This document shows, one piece after another, positions 54,367 through 64,000 of a stretch of DNA of 64,000 nt. The notes under the pieces were generated by a model that was given only the letters and a program-made list of their open reading frames with translations, was not told the origin of the DNA and did not search any database. Every line of letters starts with the position of its first letter. Position 1 is the first letter of the stretch. Made by a program: the position numbers and the translations under genes. The stretch lies in the NCBI GenBank assembly GCA_030015575.1, contig JASDDO010000006.1, forward strand, positions 381,074,137 through 381,138,136, given 5' to 3'. The stretch is from Agapanthus africanus (lineage: Eukaryota > Streptophyta > Magnoliopsida > Asparagales > Amaryllidaceae).

Positions 54367-54960
54367 ATGAGTGAGAGAGAGAAAGAGAAACTTCCATCTC
54401 AACTTCTACCAAATCCCGGCCACTCACAAAACGCAAATCTCATTTTTCACCAACAAAATCATAACGTGAGTGCCGTAACTACGTTGAGATCGAGAAGAGT
54501 GCTAGATAACCAGGTTGGTGAACAAGTTGATGATTTAGATGATACCCCGGCTACTACTTCTACTCCTATTTCGTCTAATCCAATATCTTCTTCCGAGCCT
54601 CTTCTCCATTCTTCACTAGGCTCGAACTCTCAGCCCACTTCCTTAAATGAATTACCATCTACGACCATCTCAAATTCAATTTTGGGATCCATTCCATCCC
54701 CACAAACTTCTCCACACGAGTTGGACCCAACCCTTATTAATAAAGCTCTTTTTCCAAACCAGTTGAGGTCCAACAGAACAAGTCTCCAAATGGAGAAGAT
54801 TGTGGAAATTTTTAAGCAAGTAATCATAAATATTCTTATCTTAGATGCTATCCAACAAGTCCATCGTATACTAAAATTTTAAAGGACTTGTGCACTAGGA
54901 AAAGGAAAACTCAAGTGCCTAAAATAGTTTTCTTAGCGAGTAATATGAGCAATGCTCTTA
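54367..54960 (+). pseudogene. Element D gag-protease linker
   Basis: Frame of 171 codons starting MSEREKEKLPSQLLPNPGHS, then VSAVTTLRSRRVLDNQVGEQ, a motif typical of the Athila linker before protease, then a low-complexity Ser/Thr/Pro region. No enzyme domain. Position directly upstream of protease. Confidence 0.72.
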
Positions 54961-55420
54961 CCTAACATGTGCTCAAGAAACATAAGGACCCCGGTTGTCC
55001 TACAATATCTATTGCTATTGGGGGTAAAAATATTAATCGTGCTCTACTCGATTTAGGTGCTAGTATTAACTTGCTCCCGTATTCTGTTTATGAGCAATTA
55101 GGCATAAGAGAGTTGAAACTTGCGCACTGCACTCTCCAGACGACCGATTGATCTATCACCCACCCTAGGAGTGAGCTAGAGGACGTGTTGATCAAAGTAG
55201 GGGAATTTATATTCCCTGTGGATTTTATAGTTTTAGATACATAGCTTGTGGCAAACCCATGGAACCAAATTCCTGTGATTCTAGGTTGACCTTTTCTAAC
55301 AATTTCAAACGCGATAATCAATTTTCGTAATGGTTTCATGAACCTGTCCTTTGGAAAGATGACAACTGAGCTTAATATTTACAGGATAGGAAGTCAACCC
55401 TCCGAACCTTATGCTCATAT
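54961..55420 (+). pseudogene. Element D aspartic protease
   Basis: Reads CPTISIAIGGKNINRALLDL, GASINLLPYSVYEQLGI; D-L-G-A-S-I-N-L is the Athila protease active-site form. Later words (VEFPVDFIVLD-like near 55200; VILG near 55280) match the C-terminal half of the fold. Broken. Confidence 0.82.
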
Positions 55421-55469
55421 AGTTATATATGTTCTGTCGACAAGATATCTTCTGACAGTTGCGAATTTA

Positions 55470-56095
55470 AGGAGTTTCACGATACTGATCTCGATATCAC
55501 TAGTGCGTTATTATTTGATCCAGCTATTTATACGAGTGAGGACCCTTCTGTCGACAAGTCTACACCCGAGTTCGAATCCTTTGACTTGTCGAATGACTTA
55601 GTCGAGCTATCCGAGTCAGTCTCTTACGCTAGATATGAACCTCTTATGGAGTATCATACATTCCCTTCCGATGAGATTATCATTCGAAATATTGATGAAA
55701 GTTTTGAAAACATTTTCGTTGAAGAACTCGCATTCCTTAAGGATATGGATGTTGTGATGAATTAACCTCCACTCGAAGAAGTTGAACCGCCACCCCTTCT
55801 TCTTATCCCGTACGAGAATACGAATATTCTACCTATTCCTTATCTTTCACATTTCCGTTTTCATCCACCATCACTGTTTCGTCTCTACCAATCGAGACGT
55901 AAAACCGTTCAATTACACTTCTTATCTCCTCCCCACTTCTTCATGTCTATCCGTAACATGATCTTCTATCAACCATGGTGTTATATTGATAAAATATTCG
56001 AATGGTTAGTGTTGACTTTTGGTCTTTGTAAATCTTTGCATAGACCAATAATATTTAACCCCCCTCTTATGATTTTAAATGCTTAATAATAAAAA
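55470..56095 (+). pseudogene. Element D unrecognised reading region in place of pol
   Basis: A single frame is readable for about 200 codons with one break. The first half is acidic (words SEDPSVDKSTPEFESFDLSN, YHTFPSDEIIIRNIDE, FENIFVEELAFLKDMDV); the second is Pro- and aromatic-rich (EVEPPPLLLIPYENTN, HFRFHPPSLFRLYQSRRK, HFFMSIRNMIFYQPW). No RT, RNase H or integrase motif is present. In C the equivalent place holds pol, so D has replaced or lost pol. I cannot name the product. Confidence 0.5.
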
Positions 56096-57464
56096 TATTG
56101 TTTTACTCAAGTTTGGGGGGGGAGAAAAATATTTTGGCTCTTGAAAGAAATGAATTTTTTGCACGATTGTGAGCCAAAAATAAGTTTGGGGGAGGATTTC
56201 ACTGTCATTAACTCTTGTCCCCTTTACTAATCATTGAGAACTTTTTCTCCCAAGTCTACAAGTTTTGAGCTTAAAAGATGGCATCAGTGAGGATACTGCT
56301 GCAAATAGATTTGTGCTTATTCACGTATCATTTTGTATTATACTATAAAAATAAAAGCACTAAAAAAGAATTTTTTTTTGAAAATAAAAGTTAGAAAGTA
56401 AAAAACACATATGAAAGAGAGGATGAGATTTAAGAAATGCAAGAAAATTAGATATTTTAAAAGGAAATTAGTAATAGATAGTCATGAGCTATTGTCCCAA
56501 GAGTTGGTAAGATGAAAGGAATTACTAATCTGAAGATAGAAATAAGTCTGAAAAATAGTTCCTATTTTTGAGTCTAAACTTCTGAACGTTGATACCCTAT
56601 TATTGCACTTGCACACATCTTGAAACTTGGGATAGTAGAGGATACCTTGAAATGCTCTTGTCTAAAAGTATTAGTATGAAGAAGAAAAAATACAAATCAA
56701 CAAAATAAAAATGACACAAAAAAATATAAAAGGTGAAGAAAAATGAACACTGGTTTTGTAATTACTTAAGACAGCATAAAAAAGATAGCGAGAGTGTCTT
56801 ATCACCTAGTGTCTTAGACCAACTGGTTTGGAAGTCACTGCTAAGCCTTAGGTGTTGCAAGACCAGGATATTGCTAATTACGCCTAAATAAGTGAGCGCA
56901 TTTGGTAATCGGTTGGTCAGTATCTTAAGAAATATTAACGGCCGCATGAAGAATATGTGAGCAAATCCATCTAAACATTCACCGACTAAAAAGTACTAAG
57001 GAATAAGGACAATGGTATGATAGCTTGAATTGAATTCGCCAAGTGTAGGGATGTCTTTTATACACACGTAGGGGTATATGATCGATATTTGGAAGAGAGA
57101 TAGGGAGGAAAACTAAAGACGATATTTTATCAAGGGAGGATGTGATTTCTGACATTTTTTCAAGACCATTAAGATGGGGCTCATGACAACTAAAAAACTA
57201 GTGTAGTTTGAAACTTTTATTTTCAAGTTCTTCTTTTATATGTTCCTTATTTTTATATGTAAATTTTATCTTCTTTATTTTATTATGGGATTTTGTGGTT
57301 GAAATCCACTGAAAACCCTCAGGAGACAACACTCCTCCTACTAGGGATACCTAGAGGTTTAACGGCTTGTTGCACGTGCTAAGTGCAATCATGTTGCCTA
57401 CGAAAGTGTGCTAGGTTTTTCCTTTTCCTTTTAATAAATAGTTTGCTCAGGAAGATCAAAAATA
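56096..57464 (+). other. Element D 3' untranslated region
   Basis: Homologous to C 46060-47340. Contains polypurine-like words GTTTGGGGGGGGAG near 56111 and AAGTTTGGGGGAGG at 56182. No frame of note. One more polypurine word stands at the LTR border. Confidence 0.8.
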
Positions 57465-57478
57465 AATTTGGGGGTATT
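57465..57478 (+). other. Element D polypurine tract
   Basis: AATTTGGGGGTATT directly before the 3' LTR start TGATTAG at 57479, the usual place for plus-strand priming. Confidence 0.75.
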
Positions 57479-59037
57479 TGATTAGTCTAAAATATTGCAC
57501 ATTTGTATGAACATTTTCCCTACTATTTTTAATATATAAAAGGTGTTAATTGTAAATAAAGAACATATGTGGGTTTATTTGTAAAAGTTATTATCATATG
57601 TTTCTTCATTTATAATTAATATAATTAGGGAAAATATATGCATATAATATTTAAATGAAATATTAGTAATTAAAATATGCATATCATATCAAATATTCCC
57701 AATCAATATTCTTAAGATATTATATCATATAAATGGTTGGAATAATATCTCAAAAATACCAAATACTACTAACACTTTGATTTAAGATATTGTGCAGGTA
57801 TTAGCTCAGGTCTGAAATCTATGTAGGAGATCCATGTCAAATCGGGATATCGAAATCGAATCTGCCAAATTTTAAGATCAAATCAATAAATCTAGTAACG
57901 ACAGAGATTAAGAGCAATATTTTCAGAATCCATATATCAAGAGAATATCCAAATATCGAGATAAAAAACATGAAAAAAATCCCAAGTCTCAATCCCACTA
58001 GGAGGTGGCGGATCCGCGGTCATACGTGGCATTAGGCGGTGGAACCGCGGTCCTTTGGTGTCCATTGGATCTCGGATTTTGGGGGTAAGATCGTATTTAC
58101 ATCTACTCACATATGGCATCTAGGGTTTCTAGTTTTAGAGACTATATAAAGGACCGAGAGCTGTGCATTCAAAAATCATTCAACAATTGAAGATCTCAGA
58201 CTTAAAGTTCAAAAGAGAGATCTACGAGCAAAACTAGGGTTCTTATAATCTACTTTTGAAGAAGAAATTTTTTTAATGCAATAGTTGATTAATACAGATA
58301 GTTTTTGTTTTAATTCTTTTCGCATTTACTTTTTCGCATTTATTTTACGCATTTACTTTTTCCGCATTAGTTTTCCGCATTACTTTTTCTGCATTACTTT
58401 ATGCCCTTCAAATATGACTTCATTCATCTTCCACCTCTCTTCTAAATAGCTGCTAACTATGAGCGAGTAATTTCTTGCTTGCTTGGGTTTGTAGGATAGG
58501 GTAGAATAATGGATGAAATATCTTTTAACTTTTTTGACATTTTAATATTTATAAATTTTAGCAAAATAAATGTTAACCCTCTTATTGGGCACGCTATCAA
58601 TTTATTGATAGTCACTACCACGATTCGAGATTAGTTAAACACTTGTTTTTTAAAGGCTTGAGAATTAATAGAGATCAATGGAAGACCAAGAGGTAGTAGT
58701 GGGAAACCCTGGTTCCCTCCAAGAACCCCTAATCCACATTCATCGCTATCTCTCTAAATTTTAAACTATTAAAAGATCAAAAGAAACATTTTTAAATATT
58801 CATTCATTAACTACTAAGTCCTAAACCCTACAAGCCCTTTCATTACAAATTTTATATCCATATTAAAATAAAACGACAACAATCCCTCCTCTCTTTTATT
58901 AACTCGTCTAAACTAAGAAAAGAAGTTCATGTTTCCCTGCGGACGACCCGTACTCATCGCGGCTAGTTATTTGCGAAACCGTCTTGATTGCGGTTATTTA
59001 CAAACATACATAAACACACCTTTCGCACGACCAATCA
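57479..59037 (+). repeat. Element D 3' LTR
   Basis: TGATTAGTCTAAAATATTGC to CGACCAATCA, TATA box CTATATAAAGG at 58143-58153, paired GC-rich motif at 58004-58052. By eye about 95% like the 5' copy. Confidence 0.93.
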
Positions 59038-59888
59038 GAAAAAATGAGGTATTTTCTAAAAATTTACTTTAATTATTTAGAAAATAATGGTCACCCAATT
59101 CAACATAAATTGTTATCTTTTATTTTATTTTAAATTTTATAGAAATTGTTTATTTTTATTTAACGTTGTATCAATCCTTTCGAGACCGTATTTTCCGTGA
59201 GGGGTTCTGCATCTCACTCCACTAAGTCCAAGATGTGCGATAATCCGCACCAACCATAAACGGGTCCCCTAAAGAGGGTTGTAGAGGTGTATTTACAAAG
59301 AAATGAGTTACAATTAAAAGTTATTTGTTATAAAAGAGTATCTTGAAATTTTAGGGTATTTTAATGAAATTTTGTTTATTAGAAAAAGTGGCTATATATT
59401 CGTGCTATGTTTTCATATGCATGCGTGTGTGGGGTAGGTCATTACCCCGTACGATATTATCATGTCACAAGAAATAATGATATAGAACTAGCATGGTATT
59501 AAAATGTTAAATATCATATATCGATTAAAAGTGTTTTGTTAACATGCAATTAAGTACTATTAAAGTCATCGAGCAATACTATGTAGGGAAGAGTCATAAT
59601 TACACATTTTTTTATTAACATGATCATTTTATCTATTTATTTTAAAAGTGTAATTGTGAAGTTTTAGAAAATTTGCATTGATTCGATTCAATCAACGGGG
59701 AAAGAAGAGAAAGGAATAGAATTTTTTGGACTAGCCTAGCTAATTTGATGACATGACAATTCGAAGAGATTTGAAAGGAAAGGAAATTAGAGGGACTTAC
59801 TCGTGGTGTGAATTGGTCTAACAACCAATTCACCGCCCCTAGGAGTTAGAGAGGTTCAAGAGTGGAACTTCGATACTCAAGAATAGGG

Positions 59889-61574
59889 TGCTTGGTGATC
59901 TGTTGTTGAGAGATTCGTGGTCGAATTGGGAGCTTTGTAGAGAGAGGAGGAGGAAAAACGAAGCCTACGATGCACGGAGGAAGACGTGTTTATGGAGTGT
60001 TTTTCGTCACCCTATTGAAATAAGAATGGATATGCTTGTCAGGCATGTACAGATTCCCCCTGTCTGGGATAGGTTGGGGTTTATTGATTGTGGAGATCTG
60101 AATCTTCAGCAGCCGTGGACTAAAGCACCGTTAATTACCTCTTACTCTTAGGATCGAGGGAACCTTCGATTAACAGATCAAATAGATCATGCGAACTCAA
60201 TGCTCAGTATGCGTCTATTGTGTTTTGAATGTGTTTTGGACGTATCGGGGGCCTCGCAGAGTTTACGGGGGTCTCTCTATCCGGATAGAGGGCTGGTGGT
60301 CAAGAAGCTAGCAAACCCTCTTGTAGGGTGCGGGGCAGCGTCCCGTTAGAAATTTTTTCTAACGGGAGGAGTGTCTTGAGTGTGGAACATGTGTGTTTTT
60401 TAAAACAAAAATGAATGGGCGTGTTCATTTCTTTTATTTAGTTATTTAGTTACAAAAGGTGCAGGAGACAGGGAGTGAAAGGCGTCCTTAGGATGCGTGA
60501 GGGGCACATGGCCGTTGGGTGCCAGCGGGCCACGTAAGCGACACATGTCTGCTAGAAACACCAGCGGGAGAAGGGGGCTAAGCCCCTGGGCTGGGAGTTG
60601 AACTCCCAATAGACTTTAGATGTAGAATTGGACTCCCTTGAAGATGATTTGGAGTTAAACTCCACAAAAGGGTTTTTATGTAGAGTTAAACTTCCAAAAG
60701 AAAAGGATTTTTTTTATTTGGAGTTGAACTCCAAAAGATTTTTTGCTGGAGTTGAACTCCCAAAATATTTTTGAGAAGAAAATCAAAAAGGAGGTCTCTT
60801 TAAATTTCAAGATCTAAATCTTGTATTTTGGATGATGAAAGGGGACCCCTTTCTTCTCTTTTGAGTCTTGGATCCTCCCAAAAATGAAACTGTTGGAGAT
60901 GGGTCTCCTCCTTTCTCCTTTCATTTTCTTGGATCTTGAAAGAAGGATGATGAGTTTTAAAATCTCCCTTTTTTATAGATTTGATCGGAGATTTGATCCC
61001 CCCTTCAATAATTTCATGGTGAAAAACTATTTCTTTTTGAGAAAAAAAGAGTTAAACTCTTAATTTAATTCAAAAGAGAGAGAAAAGTATTTAAAACCTT
61101 GAAGAAGAAGGAGGCACATAACCTTAGGTTAATATAGGAGGAATCTTGTTGTTCTCCATTCATCATGATGCCTTATATAGCTTTTACATTTTACATATGC
61201 CTCCTTGGGCTTTTCAAAATGGCACTTGTGCTTTTCCCATGCCATGTGTTCTTTTCTTTTTGCACAAAAACCATGTGCTTTTTACAAAATTGGCTTTCTT
61301 GCCCATTTTTATTACATTTATTCATGAAAATTACATTAAGCTTATCTATTGCTTAATAATTATTCCTTTGGCATTGGGGACCGGTCTTTTCATGCTTGGG
61401 CTCAACTTAGGTATAAGCCTACTTGACCTGGGCTTGGGCCTGCTTGCTTGGACTTGTATTCAGGCTTGGGCCCGCTTGCTTGACTTGGATTCTGGCTTAG
61501 GCCCGAGCCTACTTTTCGAGTCTTGACTTTGACTTGTTGATCTCGACTGTGGGGAGTAATTTTTGACCCCAACA
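59889..61574 (-). mobile_element. H: unassigned LTR, palindrome-rich, left border uncertain
   Basis: In minus sense it starts TGTTGGGGTCAAAAATTACT at 61574, has a TATA box GCTATATAAGGC near 61171-61181, and its body (60590-61090) repeats GGAGTTGAACTCC-type palindromes. U3 near 61380-61530 has a short tandem repeat of CTTGGGCC/GCTTGACTTG words. No internal region recognised, so probably a solo LTR. The left border is my estimate; no target duplication found. Open frames at 59888-60151 and 61146-61526 are not convincing genes. Confidence 0.55.
60590..60790 (-). repeat. GGAGTTNAACTCC palindromes in LTR H
   Basis: Five to six copies: GGGAGTTGAACTCCC near 60593, GGAGTTAAACTCC near 60651, GGAGTTGAACTCC near 60720, GGAGTTGAACTCCC near 60748, plus weaker ones. 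Similar tiling style to the A and B LTRs although the words differ. Confidence 0.75.
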
Positions 61575-62030
61575 GCGTTCGAGGGGCTTGAGAGAGCTTG
61601 AGCTTGAGGAACGTTGCGAGTTAAAATTTCTTTGAGAGTGTATATTTTGAGAGAGTTATGCCTAGGGGAAGAAGCTCGAAATGAGTAGGTATTTATAGGT
61701 GAAGGGAAAAAGGGTATGATTAATTAAAGTTGGGATTAAAAAGGATTAATGGGGTGAAATGAAAACTCTGGAGGTTTTTGAATTGAATTAGGAGTTTTTA
61801 GTATATTAAACAGGGCCGAAGGGAGTTAAAGAGTCACCCGTGCAGAAGATGGAGACAAACAGAGTAAGGGGGCCGAGATCGGTGGCTTTTCAGCGGCCAG
61901 AAGGTGGGGCAGGTGTAACGACTCTGAAATCCCTGTACAAATGTAACTTGTTCAAATGTATAGAAAAAGTATTTCAGCCTGATTAGGAGTTATAAGTTAA
62001 TTTTGTTCAATAAAAGCAAGAAATAACTTG

Positions 62031-62086
62031 TAGCTCGCTGGTTAAGCCTCTCTAGTGCCATGCCATAGCATGCGTGTTTGAATCCC
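62031..62086 (+). other. tRNA-like A-box/B-box pair in G3
   Basis: TAGCTCGCTGGTTAAGC (62031-62047) resembles a tRNA D-arm and A-box, and GTGTTTGAATCCC (62074-62086) resembles the T-arm and B-box, with a spacing of about 30 bases. Neither is a perfect match and no full cloverleaf is evident. Possibly a SINE/tRNA relic inside the LTR. Confidence 0.4.
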
Positions 62087-63835
62087 ATCAGTCCCAATTA
62101 TTTTTAAATTTTTCTTTTTAACTTTTCGGAAGCCCAAGAGTTGCACATGCAATACACGGAGAATCGAAAAGTTTCAAAAAATCAAACGGGATAAATGAGA
62201 AGTTAACATAGAATAACACACACAACACAAATCTCGAGACGTGTGGCAAAAATTTGGCCGTCCAAAACCCCAATCTAGCCGCCACCAGCGGTCCACCTTA
62301 CTCCAAATGCATCCGTGTTTCGCCCATGCATCCCTTCAGCTTCCCTCTACTCTATTTTCTTGTTTGTTTTTTCTATAATTAAAAAGAGAGCAGTCCACCA
62401 CTTCATCTTCTCATTTACACTTTCTTTACTCAAAATTTTAATTCTTTTTAATTCATCGTTTATCTATATTCATCCTTATAAATATCATACCATTTACTAG
62501 CTCTTCTCTATTTTGAAATTTTCTAAAAAATTATCTAAGTTCAAGAAGGGTTAAGACTAGTCAAATGAAGTTTGAGATCCAAGTTCACTCCGTTGAAGAC
62601 CGGAGCCATTTCCGAACGTACGGCGACGCCATGAAGACTTCCCCTCTCTCCCTTACTCTTTCTCAACGCTACACAACCCATAATTCCTTTCATTTCTCTT
62701 TCGTTTCATCTCAAACCGTTGTTCTAAAACAATTCGACTAAAAGGGAGTTAGGTTAAGCAAAGTTTCTTTTAATAAGTTTTGTCACTCTTGCTATATTAA
62801 AAAAATTCTACCATAACTTTTCTAACATCACTTCAAATATTATTCATCTAAATTACTTTTTAATTGTTTAGAATTTTTGGGCTAAATAAATCATACAACA
62901 AAATTACACCAAAATACCATGAACTTCAAAAGTAACCTTTTTATCGATACCTAAACATACGTGCCTCTAGAAAACTCACAGGGTAACGACCTACCCCATC
63001 ATATACACTATAGGTTCATAGCACAATATTTTAGATGTATTTTTAAGTTAAAAAATACGAGTTACAATAAAATACCATTACTTTTACAAAAAATATTTTT
63101 AATCGATATTTTAAAAAACTTTTGCAATTGCTCTTCTACAACCCTTTTAAGGAAACCCATTTACGGATGGTGCGGGTTATCGCACGTTCTTGGAATAGTA
63201 AAGTGGGATACAAAACTCCTCACGGAGAATCGGTCTCGAAAGGAAATAAAAATACGGTTTAATGAAATACGACTGTTTAAAACAAATTAAACTTTGGAAA
63301 ATTATATAAAATTATGAATCCGTATTTTTAATAAAAACAAATTGTGAAAAATATTTTTTAAATTAAAGATTAAAATTTTAATAAAAATACCATCAAAATT
63401 TCCAAAAGTAGTAGTTTTCATAAAAATATTATAAACTTTTAAAAACTAGATTTCATCACTAAAATACCACCTAAACTAAAACATATTATTTTTATAAAAA
63501 CTCTTAGTATTACAAATCACCCTCGAGGTTTATTCTTAAAACAATATTAAAACATTTTTCATAAAACCCTCTCGAGAAATGCAAACAAACAAGAATAATC
63601 TTTATGAACTCTAGATTAATATAGTTTTAAGCGGTATCATTTCTCTTGAGCCCCAGAGAGCCGGAAAAAGTAAATGCCTACCTATCCAGGTTAGATAACA
63701 CTACAAATTAACGGGGTTATCAATGACAATCATCTTGGAAAAAGACAAAAATGATGCCGTCCATGTGCAGCGGTTGTCCGATTATCCCCGAACTTAAGAT
63801 CTTCAAGTTAAATCTAGTAATATGAAATGTCTATA

Positions 63836-63965
63836 ATTCGAATACAAACTCGAACCTAAACTTAAACTCAAACTCAAACTCAAACTCTAATTTAATCCCG
63901 AAGCTAAACTTGAACGTTAACTCGAACTTATTCTACTAGAACTAACTTGACTCGACCTAAGATTG
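63836..63965 (+). repeat. Degenerate AACTCAAACTYR simple repeat in G3
   Basis: Run of AAACTCAAACTCAAACTC-like hexamers with variants CGAACCTAAACTTAAACTC and GCTAAACTTGAACG. The reverse occurs in G2 at 49740-49830 (TCAAGTTCAGGTTCAAATTC). A family feature of G rather than a random microsatellite. Confidence 0.7.
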
Positions 63966-64000
63966 CAATTGACATGACTCGCGTTTACTTGACTTACTTG

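Larger units (their letters stand above)
50323..59037 (+). mobile_element. Element D: Athila-like retrotransposon lacking pol
   Basis: 8.7 kb, with LTRs 50323-51879 and 57479-59037 (about 1.56 kb, roughly 95% alike by eye) and GAAAA on both sides (50318-50322, 59038-59042). Parts: primer site, long leader, gag with zinc knuckle, protease, an unrecognised reading region in place of RT/RNase H/integrase, 3' untranslated region, polypurine tract. Non-autonomous in structure. Broken, about half a dozen breaks. Younger than G2, which it interrupts. Confidence 0.92.
59043..61917 (-). mobile_element. G2, second part, with LTR H inside
   Basis: Continues G2 after D: CTTTCGAGACCG near 59178 and GGTTGTAGAGGTG near 59279 are the reverse of G1 and G3 words, and GGGGTAGGTCATTACCCC at 59431-59448 matches G3 GGGTAACGACCTACCCC (62981-62997). 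A minus-strand TATA box, CCTATAAATACC, lies near 61690-61700. Distance from TATA to the GGGGTAGGTC word equals that in G3 once about 1.7 kb (H) is removed. G2 and G3 lie head to head. Confidence 0.6.
61918..64000 (+). mobile_element. G3: third copy of the G repeat, runs off window
   Basis: Begins TGTAACGACTCTGAAATCCC, a plausible LTR start complementary in style to the family end (..CGTGACA). TATA box CTTATAAATATC near 62474. Shares with G1: GGTGCGGGTTATCGCAC near 63171, CGGTCTCGAAAGG near 63230, CTCTTGAGCC near 63644, GTGCAGCGGTTGTC near 63765. No protein domain. Its end and any internal region are outside the window. Confidence 0.65.

Noticed and set aside
59888-60151. 87-codon frame as a possible host gene fragment
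   Set aside because: No recognised domain, lies within or at the border of LTR H, and has no support from neighbours.
61146-61526. 126-codon frame with hydrophobic segments and Gly/Leu repeats
   Set aside because: Covers the TATA box and a short tandem repeat of LTR H; hydrophobicity comes from T-rich U3 sequence.

Overview
This window is plant DNA, most likely from pericentromeric or other transposon-dense chromatin of an angiosperm, probably a dicot. I see no host gene that I can defend, and no rRNA, tRNA gene or CRISPR array. Essentially every base I can explain belongs to LTR retrotransposons nested inside one another. The plant assignment rests on Tat- and Athila-lineage Ty3/gypsy elements, which are known only from plants.

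Layout. Element A (1-19740, + strand) is a very large Tat-lineage element whose 5' LTR is cut by the window edge. It sits in a long LTR-like repeat, G1 (19741-22044). G1 sits in the pol gene of an Athila-like element C (22045-24057, resuming 46002-48864). Element B (24058-45996, - strand) is a second Tat-lineage element related to A. It is inserted in C with a 5-bp target duplication ACTGT, and carries its own guest, a solo Athila-like LTR E (36353-38171, duplication CCTTG). To the right, a reversed repeat G2 (48865-50322, then 59043-61917) holds element D (50323-59037, an Athila-like element without pol, duplication GAAAA) and an unassigned LTR H (about 59889-61574). A third G copy (61918-64000) runs off the window. 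The nest is therefore up to four levels deep.

How the parts work together. In A and B the order is LTR, primer site, gag with unusual CX2HX4HX4C knuckle modules, aspartic protease, reverse transcriptase, a first RNase H-like domain, a second archaeal-type RNase H, integrase, a long repeat-filled 3' untranslated block, then an LTR that carries a gene-like reading frame on the opposite strand. All copies are fossils with many breaks. The LTR pairs of A and B differ by roughly 7% by eye and those of D by about 5%, suggesting insertions within the last few million years.

Most unusual signals. (1) The non-coding parts of A and B are tiled with short interrupted palindromes. In the 3' untranslated arrays the arms change together while a ten-base loop is kept, a covariation pattern. 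(2) An antisense protein frame inside the LTR U3 is about two thirds identical between A and B although neighbouring DNA no longer aligns; A carries a second, diverged paralogue of it. (3) B has a 204-bp fold-back copy of its LTR end between the LTR and the primer site. (4) The Athila-like D has an unrecognised acidic reading frame where pol should be.
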